This document shows, in pieces, positions 1-4,410 of a stretch of 5,322 nucleotides of DNA. Source of the DNA: JBBQDK01 sp038319625 (lineage in GTDB: Bacteria > Pseudomonadota > Gammaproteobacteria > JBBQDK01); assembly GCA_038319625.1 (NCBI GenBank), contig JBBQDK010000161.1, forward strand, positions 1 to 5,322, read 5' to 3'. The position numbers were made by a program, and so were the translations under genes. The notes below the pieces were generated by a model, which worked only from the letters and a program-made list of their open reading frames with translations, made no database searches and had not been told where the DNA came from. Each line of letters begins with the position of its first letter. Position 1 is the first letter of the stretch.

Positions 1-192
1 CAAAAACAATTCAGGGGTCAGCCGGTTGTCGATCAGGGGTAATCCGGCTGTCAGAGTGTTGACGGTAGAGGGCTGTCCAAACAGTTCCGTTAGCATTATC
101 AGGCAGCTGAGTAGAGGATCTTCGCCGCGTTTATCCGCGCCAGTCAGGTCCGACGGCGGCACCGGGATGTTTTTGAAGTTAATTGTCGACAT
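1..192 (-). CDS. lapB: LapB-like type I secretion ABC transporter, N-terminal 64 codons (partial)
   Basis: Reading the minus strand from the ATG at 192-190 gives 64 uninterrupted codons that leave the window at base 1. The peptide starts MSTINFKNIPVPP and includes DPLLSCLIMLTELFG (residues 25-39), LTAGLPL (47-53) and RLTPELF (57-63). This pattern is typical of the degenerate, non-proteolytic C39-like domain at the start of HlyB/LapB-type exporters of large RTX or Lap adhesins. In that family the domain binds the unfolded substrate, and is followed by six membrane helices and an ATPase domain, all outside this window. The expected role is energising export of the adhesin that begins at 4411. 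The upstream Shine-Dalgarno match is weak (GGAT about 14 bases before the ATG), so the start rests mainly on domain alignment. The gene is divergent from the 356-697 gene. LapB is preferred over a generic HlyB because of the lapD, lapG and adhesin neighbours. Confidence 0.8.
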   Translation of the reverse strand, partial: MSTINFKNIPVPPSDLTGADKRGEDPLLSCLIMLTELFGQPSTVNTLTAGLPLIDNRLTPELFL

Positions 193-355
193 AAATAATA
201 ACTATATCCATTTGTTTTTCATAACTATACAGTAATCCATCCGGCAGCCGAAATATACTAAGATGCAGTATTATCACACCCTTGCGCCAGTTACTTCATC
301 GGCCTGATCGGGGGCGATCTTAAGCCGCTGTCAGCAATGCGTCCGGAGACCTGAA
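193..355. promoter_or_regulatory. Divergent control region between lapB-like gene and the 113-residue gene
   Basis: These 163 bases separate two genes transcribed away from each other, so both promoters should lie here. The half next to lapB (193-240) is strongly AT-rich. On the minus strand two TATAGT hexamers (229-224 and 206-201) resemble -10 boxes, but neither has a good -35 partner at 17 bases, and the nearer one lies too close to the start codon. On the plus strand a clear GGAG (345-348) lies seven bases before the ATG at 356. I cannot fix a transcription start from sequence alone. Confidence 0.45.
198..229. repeat. Pair of 9-base direct repeats ATAACTATA in the lapB upstream region
   Basis: ATAACTATA occurs exactly at 198-206 and again at 221-229, an offset of 23 bases, close to two helical turns. 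Each copy is followed by ATCCAT (206-211 and 235-240). Such pairs can be binding sites for a dimeric regulator, but in AT-rich DNA they can also be chance or overlapping -10-like sequence. Confidence 0.35.
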
Positions 356-697
356 ATGCCCTTTGCCAAACGTGACGAGAACGGCACTGTCACTGCTCTG
401 TACGACCAAGCCAAGGAGGGGCTGCTGACAGAGTTCCTGGATCCAGATCATCCGGATGTGAAGGCCTATCAGGAGCAGGCGCGGCGTATCGCCGCCGCCA
501 AGAATCTGCTTTCATCCAGCGATGCCGAAACGGTGCGTGTCATTGAAGATTTGATTGAAGTCCTGGTGGATCGGCGATTGATCATGTTGACCGATCTACC
601 AGCGCCCGCTCAACAAAAAATAATCAGCAGACAGAGCACCCGTCAGGCCCTGAATCGGCTGGATAATATGATAGTCGATGCAGACGACATACTCTGA
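356..697 (+). CDS. Small conserved protein of the family misnamed 'tryptophan synthase subunit beta-like'
   Basis: This gene encodes 113 residues, starting at an ATG with a well placed GGAG seven bases upstream and ending in TGA. There is no signal peptide or membrane segment, so it should be cytoplasmic. The opening MPFAKRDENGTV and the central block VRVIEDLIEVLVDRRLI (residues 60-76) followed by LTDLPAPAQQKI (78-89) match, from memory, a short proteobacterial family with a core like VRVLEDLI-x-VL-x-x-K-x-x-I-x-x-TDLPEAAQ-x-KLL. Databases often label that family tryptophan synthase beta-like, but at about 110 residues it cannot be that pyridoxal-phosphate enzyme and shows no lysine-containing catalytic motif. 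The predicted fold is mostly helical. The molecular function is unknown. It is divergent from lapB and convergent with lapD (54 bases between stops), so it is probably its own transcription unit and may or may not belong to the adhesin system. Confidence 0.85.
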   Translation: MPFAKRDENGTVTALYDQAKEGLLTEFLDPDHPDVKAYQEQARRIAAAKNLLSSSDAETVRVIEDLIEVLVDRRLIMLTDLPAPAQQKIISRQSTRQALNRLDNMIVDADDIL

Positions 698-751
698 GGC
701 GTCAACCGATCAGCTCATGGCAAATGCGTTGCTGCGGAATGCGCTGACGAA

Positions 752-2707
752 TTAGCTCAGTTGTACCGGCACGCCGGGCAGGTAGCCCTGTACACCATCC
801 ACGCCCAGTTCACGCAAGGTATCCCATTCGGCTTGACTTTCGACACTTTCCGCGATGATTTCGAGATCGATGCTGCGTGCCGTCTTGATGAGTGCCTGGA
901 CGAAGAAGCGTTTGTCTTTGTCAGTATCGATGTTGTGTATATAACTGCCGTCGATCTTGATGGCATGAGCCTTGATAGTGCTGAGGTAGCCGAACGAAGC
1001 GAAACCGCGCCCGAAGTGATCGATGGAGCAACGTGCCCCGTAGCGGGCGACGCGTTCGGTAAAGCGCCGCAAGGCCTGGATATCCGCCAGCACACCGTAT
1101 TCCGGCAACTCGAACAACAGGCGGCCGGCAATCGGCGCGTGCTGTTCCAATTGTCCGCACAACCAATCGACAAAGGCCGGATCACTGAGTGCTCCGGCGG
1201 TCAGATTAACGGCGTAGGGCAGGGCTTGCGTGCCATGCGCCGTGAGATGCGATATGACCCGCGTCAGCATCAACTTGTCCAATGCGCGCCCCAGGCCCAG
1301 TCGTTCTGCCATGGGAATGAACAGGCCGGCGGTGAGCAGCGTGCCGCCAGCCGTCGGCAGTCGCATCAGTATCTCCTGGTGCAAAACGCGTGAGGCATCG
1401 TCTGCTGCCAGCACTGGTTGCGCATACAAAGTAATGGCGAAAGTACGCAATGCGTTGCGCAGAATTTCCTGCCACTCTCCGGCGCCGTAAATATCCTGTT
1501 GCACGAGCGTAGTGCTATCGTAGCGATGCCACGGTTCCGTGCCGGTCTGAGCGGCGCGCAACGCCATGTCGGTTTCAGCCAGCAGTTCCGACGCCGATTG
1601 CGCGGGATGCGCCAGCGCGATACCGACATAGACCGGTGTTGCCGTACCGGTCTGGGGACCAGCGTGCAACTGTACTAAGGCTTGGCAGATGCCTTGGCCG
1701 AGCTGTTCCGCATCGCCCGGCGTGGTCTGCACCGCAATCACTGCAAAATCAGCACCCCCCAGACGGCTCACCGAACAACTCTTTCCCGGTGCACAGCACG
1801 CACTGATCAGCGCCGCAGCTCGCTCCAACAAGGCGTCGCCGGCCTGGTAACCCTGACGGTCATTGAAACTTTTAAAATCATTGAGCTGTACCAGCAACAA
1901 CGCACCTTGCCCGAATTCTTCCTGTGAGACCATCAGGTGCTGCAATTGCGTATTGAAGTAACGCCGATTGCCAAGACCGGTTACTGGGTCCTTGAAAGCT
2001 TGCTCCCGCAGGCGCTCGCTAGTCTGCGCCTGTTCGTCGAACATCAGCTTGACCTTGCTCGACATCCGGTTCATGGCATCGACAACACTCCGTAACTCGC
2101 GAGTACGCGGTAGAATGGCCTGCAGCCTGTAGTCGCGTGCGCAGATCGCCTCCGCCTGTGCTTCGACCGCGCGCAAGGGCCGCAACACCATGCGTAGCAT
2201 CATCAGGCCGAGCGCCAGGGTTCCCAGTGCCGTTGCGCCGAACCACCAGAGAGTCTCCATGCTATTGCGCCACAACTCCGCGTAGGCGAAGCCGGGATGG
2301 CTGCGCACATGCACGGTGGCGGCCTGGCGCCACCCCGACATAACCAGCGCCTCTCCTTCCGGCGTACCAAGCGGAATCCGCTTTACGAACCATGCGGGTA
2401 CACCTTCGATGCGTAACGGATTCATGCGCTCGATCAGAGTCGAACCGTCGATGCGTTTGATGGTTATTTCCTGGTAATACCCGCGATCGAAGATCGCATC
2501 GACCATCGAGTTCATGGTCGGCAGATCCTTGCTCGCCATGGGCGGTGACAGCGACAGTCCCAGTGACGTGGCGGTATCCTGGGCATGCGATTCCAGTTGC
2601 GTTATCAAAAAGTGCCGTGTGTTGTTTATACTGATAGCCAGCGTGCCCAGCAACCCGATAATGAACAAGGCCACGATGAGCGTTATCAGTTGCCGTGACA
2701 GTGTCAT
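752..2707 (-). CDS. lapD: LapD-like cyclic-di-GMP receptor (periplasmic domain, HAMP, degenerate GGDEF and EAL)
   Basis: This is an inner-membrane receptor that binds cytoplasmic cyclic-di-GMP and, in that state, captures the periplasmic protease LapG so the adhesin stays attached. With the preferred start (651 residues) the order is: membrane helix about 6-26; periplasmic LapD/MoxY-type domain about 27-150 with AQDTATSLGLSLSP and the loop GWRQ (W126, equivalent to Pseudomonas W125 that contacts LapG); second helix about 153-175; HAMP about 175-228; GGDEF domain about 235-395; EAL domain about 410-651. The cyclase signature is GGADF (317-321), not GGDEF, so diguanylate cyclase activity is not expected. 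In the EAL domain the signature is EIL (445-447); N501, E533, K584, E620 and Q640 positions are kept, but the DDFG loop reads DHFG (563-566), so hydrolysis is probably lost while ligand binding may remain. Total length matches LapD (about 650). It lies 82 bases downstream of lapG on the same strand. Confidence 0.93.
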   Translation of the reverse strand: MTLSRQLITLIVALFIIGLLGTLAISINNTRHFLITQLESHAQDTATSLGLSLSPPMASKDLPTMNSMVDAIFDRGYYQEITIKRIDGSTLIERMNPLRIEGVPAWFVKRIPLGTPEGEALVMSGWRQAATVHVRSHPGFAYAELWRNSMETLWWFGATALGTLALGLMMLRMVLRPLRAVEAQAEAICARDYRLQAILPRTRELRSVVDAMNRMSSKVKLMFDEQAQTSERLREQAFKDPVTGLGNRRYFNTQLQHLMVSQEEFGQGALLLVQLNDFKSFNDRQGYQAGDALLERAAALISACCAPGKSCSVSRLGGADFAVIAVQTTPGDAEQLGQGICQALVQLHAGPQTGTATPVYVGIALAHPAQSASELLAETDMALRAAQTGTEPWHRYDSTTLVQQDIYGAGEWQEILRNALRTFAITLYAQPVLAADDASRVLHQEILMRLPTAGGTLLTAGLFIPMAERLGLGRALDKLMLTRVISHLTAHGTQALPYAVNLTAGALSDPAFVDWLCGQLEQHAPIAGRLLFELPEYGVLADIQALRRFTERVARYGARCSIDHFGRGFASFGYLSTIKAHAIKIDGSYIHNIDTDKDKRFFVQALIKTARSIDLEIIAESVESQAEWDTLRELGVDGVQGYLPGVPVQLS

Positions 2708-2715
2708 ATGCATTT

Positions 2716-2719
2716 CTCC
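2716..2719 (-). promoter_or_regulatory. Ribosome binding site that decides the lapD start
   Basis: On the minus strand the sequence reads CGGAGAAATGCATATGAC. The GGAG is only two bases from the first ATG (2713-2711) but eight bases from the second (2707-2705). Normal Shine-Dalgarno spacing therefore favours the second ATG, shortening LapD by two residues (651 rather than 653). Confidence 0.6.
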
Positions 2720-2789
2720 GTAATCGATGCCGCGCCGGTCTGCAAACAGGCGCAGTGAACAAAACCTGCCGCTACCGCTACAATAGATA

Positions 2790-3542
2790 TCATTGTTGTT
2801 CCTCGTGCATGCGCGTCATGAGATTGCGCCATAAACCGATGCGACCCGAGCCACCCACCCGTTGTCCGGCACCGCGCGCCTTGGCAAGCCACAGGCCTTC
2901 ACCGTTGAAACTGTACACCGGCAAAAGGTCCTTGCGCTGTGAGGCCGGCGCGATGCGTTCGATCAGATTATCGAGCACCAGTGGATCGGCATCGGGCGTC
3001 GGAAAATAGGTGACGACCATGTGTGACTGATTGAGACGCAAGGCCTTGACATAGGTCAGTCGCATACGCGATTCGGGTACGCCCATTTCCTTCAATGTGA
3101 TGTATTTTGCGATGGAAAAATCCTCGCAATCACCGCCGTCGGAGGCAAGCATCTCAATGGGTGTTGCCCAGTAATCTTCCTTGCCCCAGTGTTCTTGGTC
3201 ACTGACGAACGGCAGCCTGTTGAAGAATGCGTTCACAAGGGCAAGCTTTTTCGCTTCCGGCAGCGCGGCATCCTGATTAATCAGATCGCGCCATTGTTCT
3301 GCGCGGGTACGGGCTGCTACCCCATAGCGTTGGGTTATCTCGGCGAGCAAGTGATCGGAAAGCTGAAAATTGCCGGCCAGCGCGAGTGTCATAATGCCGC
3401 ACAAAACCAGCAATACACACCAGTCGAAAATTACTGATTTGCAGCCAGCGGACAGACCCGGCAGGCAGCAGTGCGCGAGCCATGACTGCGACGCCCCGCG
3501 CGATCCAGCCTGCAAGCCGCGAAACCTGTTCATATCGGGCAT
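2790..3542 (-). CDS. lapG: LapG-like periplasmic cysteine protease (bacterial transglutaminase-like, DUF920)
   Basis: This calcium-dependent periplasmic protease cuts the N-terminal retention module of LapA-type adhesins after a di-alanine site. From the ATG at 3542 it has 250 residues, close to the family's usual length of about 250. A hydrophobic stretch at about 37-57 should act as a signal sequence or anchor. Family-typical blocks follow: QEHWGKEDYWATPIE (116-130), GGDCEDFSIAKY (136-147) with the catalytic cysteine C139 flanked by acidic residues known to bind calcium, YVKALRLNQSHMVVTYFPT (164-182) with H174, LVLDNL (188-193) with D191, and PVYSFNGEGLWL (208-219). The reading frame is open to a GTG at 3575, but that GTG follows directly on a stop codon and has no ribosome site. 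The ATG at 3542 has a GGGGAAG 11 bases upstream, which is loose, so the start is uncertain. See the finding on a second reading frame at the N-terminus. It is probably co-transcribed with lapD. Confidence 0.9.
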   Translation of the reverse strand: MPDMNRFRGLQAGSRGASQSWLAHCCLPGLSAGCKSVIFDWCVLLVLCGIMTLALAGNFQLSDHLLAEITQRYGVAARTRAEQWRDLINQDAALPEAKKLALVNAFFNRLPFVSDQEHWGKEDYWATPIEMLASDGGDCEDFSIAKYITLKEMGVPESRMRLTYVKALRLNQSHMVVTYFPTPDADPLVLDNLIERIAPASQRKDLLPVYSFNGEGLWLAKARGAGQRVGGSGRIGLWRNLMTRMHEEQQ

Positions 3543-3642
3543 GTACTGATATGCTTCCCCAACGGAGATAACCACTTACAATACCGAGCCCGTAGCCACA
3601 CAGTATCAGCATGCGCCACGTCAACGCTCCAGAGCAGCGCGC

Positions 3643-3651
3643 ATTGTATCA
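3643..3651 (-). promoter_or_regulatory. Candidate extended -10 promoter for lapG-lapD
   Basis: The minus strand reads TGATACAAT, an extended -10 element (TG-n-TACAAT, one mismatch to TATAAT in the hexamer). Upstream, TTGTGA lies 15 bases away and is a poor, tightly spaced -35, which is tolerable for extended -10 promoters. Transcription would begin near 3636, giving a leader of about 95 bases before the ATG at 3542. This is pattern matching only. Confidence 0.35.
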
Positions 3652-3690
3652 GACTGTTAACGTTCACAAAGGCAAGCCACGTATCGGACG

Positions 3691-3716
3691 CTAGCCCATA
3701 TGCTAGAGTTAAACTC
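3691..3716. repeat. Two adjacent short inverted repeats in the lapG/receiver divergent region
   Basis: CTAGC (3691-3695) and GCTAG (3702-3706) are perfect inverted arms around CCATAT. Immediately overlapping, GAGTT-A-AACTC (3706-3716) is an 11-base hyphenated palindrome. With the CCTAGG palindrome at 3729-3741 this makes three dyad elements within 51 bases of a divergent promoter region, which suggests operator sites. Their regulator is not known. Confidence 0.4.
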
Positions 3717-3728
3717 ATCTCGAAGACT

Positions 3729-3741
3729 GGTACCTAGGTCC
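3729..3741. promoter_or_regulatory. CCTAGG-centred palindrome upstream of the receiver-like gene (operator candidate)
   Basis: The sequence GGTACCTAGGTCC contains the perfect palindrome ACCTAGGT (3732-3739). Ten bases, GTACCTAGGT (3730-3739), recur exactly at 4243-4252, and I saw no other CCTAGG in the window. It lies 58 bases before the preferred receiver start (3800) and just before an alternative in-frame GTG (3746), whose only possible ribosome site, AGG, is part of this palindrome. A regulatory role is inferred. Confidence 0.4.
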
Positions 3742-3799
3742 AATTGTGAGCCTGATTAAGCGCAGGTATCGTGCATTCAACCTAATTAAAGCAGCCACC

Positions 3800-4243
3800 A
3801 TGACTCCCATCACCGTTGTCGTCATCGATCCGAACCGTCCCGGTGTTCCCGGCAGCGCAACCTGGCTTGAAGAAGACCAGGAAATACGCGTCACCGCACG
3901 TTCATCGCAATTGGATGAAAGTGGTGACCTGTGCGCTTCCCATCATCCCGATATCCTGCTGGTTTCCACCCACTGTCTGCGTGATTCCAGCCCGGACTGG
4001 CTCAGTCACGTGCATCGCCAATGCGCCGCAACCCGCATCGTTCTGACCGATGATGCGCTGACTGACGATGCACTGGTTGATTGTCTGGGTACGGGCGCAG
4101 TGGGCTGGGTCGAACCGGGCCACGAATCGATGACGGGCAAAGCCGTCCATGCCGTGCATCTGGGCGAAGCCTGGGTATCGCGCAAACTGGCACGCCGGCT
4201 GGTCGACAGACTGATCGAACGTGAACGCGGTAGGGCAGGTTAG
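3800..4243 (+). CDS. Stand-alone degenerate receiver-domain protein, no output domain
   Basis: The product (147 residues from the ATG at 3800) reads like the receiver half of a NarL/FixJ-type response regulator: strand 1 TVVVIDPN, strand 3 DILLVS, strand 4 RIVLTD, strand 5 AVGWVEPG, then the linker-like AVHAVHLGEAWVSRKLARRL that normally precedes a LuxR-type helix-turn-helix. The chemistry is missing: the acidic pair after strand 1 is D10-P11, the phosphoacceptor position is S56, and the strand-5 lysine is E105, although T83 is kept. The protein stops after RLIERERGRAG with no helix-turn-helix, and I see none in the three downstream plus-strand frames before the adhesin. It is therefore probably a phosphorylation-independent binding module. 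An in-frame GTG at 3746 would add 18 residues; the ATG is preferred because strand 1 starts right after it, though its ribosome site is weak. It is transcribed towards the adhesin, 167 bases upstream of it, and may be its local regulator; that is inference. Confidence 0.75.
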   Translation: MTPITVVVIDPNRPGVPGSATWLEEDQEIRVTARSSQLDESGDLCASHHPDILLVSTHCLRDSSPDWLSHVHRQCAATRIVLTDDALTDDALVDCLGTGAVGWVEPGHESMTGKAVHAVHLGEAWVSRKLARRLVDRLIERERGRAG

Positions 4244-4254
4244 TACCTAGGTAC
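4243..4254. promoter_or_regulatory. Perfect 12-base palindrome GTACCTAGGTAC across the receiver stop codon
   Basis: GTACCTAGGTAC is perfectly self-complementary. Its first base is the last base of the TAG stop (4241-4243), and it sits at the upstream edge of the adhesin leader. It repeats ten bases of the element at 3729-3741. Two matching palindromes, one ahead of each plus-strand gene, suggest that one DNA-binding protein controls both. It has no loop and no T-run, so it is not a terminator. Confidence 0.45.
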
Positions 4255-4261
4255 CATAGAT

Positions 4262-4320
4262 AATTACCAAGTATTTCCGCACACTATATCTCATCAATGG
4301 CATCACCCAGATAGGTAATT
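4262..4320. repeat. Inverted AATTACC / GGTAATT pair in the adhesin leader
   Basis: AATTACC (4262-4268) and GGTAATT (4314-4320) are perfect 7-base inverted arms 45 bases apart. The inner TACC and TAGGTA (4312-4317) match half-sites of the nearby TACCTAGGTA palindrome, so these may be further weaker sites for the same protein rather than an RNA hairpin. The arms are short and chance is possible. I found no convincing -35/-10 pair in 4244-4410. Confidence 0.3.
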
Positions 4321-4410
4321 GCGGCTATACATTCCCGTCTAATGAATCACTCACATGCGCCGCTGTAACTGATTCAGGCATGTGGTCAACCGTAAGCAGT
4401 GGAGACAGTC

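Noticed and set aside
26..235. Plus-strand open frame of 69 codons at the left edge
   Set aside because: The opposite strand holds the LapB-type N-terminal domain with clear family residues, so this frame is its shadow.
698..751. Possible bidirectional terminator between the convergent 113-residue gene and lapD
   Set aside because: Only weak, widely spaced arms (TCAGC ... GCTGA) are visible, with no compact GC-rich stem and no T-run.
761..1393. Long plus-strand open frame (210 codons) antisense to lapD
   Set aside because: It mirrors the codon structure of lapD, which has full family motifs across this span; the antisense peptide shows no recognisable domain.
2262..2762. Minus-strand frame of 166 codons overlapping the lapD start
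   Set aside because: It is a shifted frame of the real lapD N-terminus and has low-complexity Arg/His-rich composition without motifs.
3741..3755. AATTGTGAGC resembles the left half of the lac operator and a CRP half-site
   Set aside because: The right half is absent (no GGATAACAATT and no TCACA at the CRP spacing), so a ten-base match is best treated as chance.
4243..4280. TACCTAG and TACCAAG as NarL heptamers
   Set aside because: They miss the final T of the NarL consensus TACYYMT and are not arranged as a 7-2-7 inverted pair.
4285..4343. TATATC, TATACA and TCTAAT as -10 boxes for the adhesin
   Set aside because: None has a reasonable -35 partner at 16-18 bases, so no one of them can be called the promoter.
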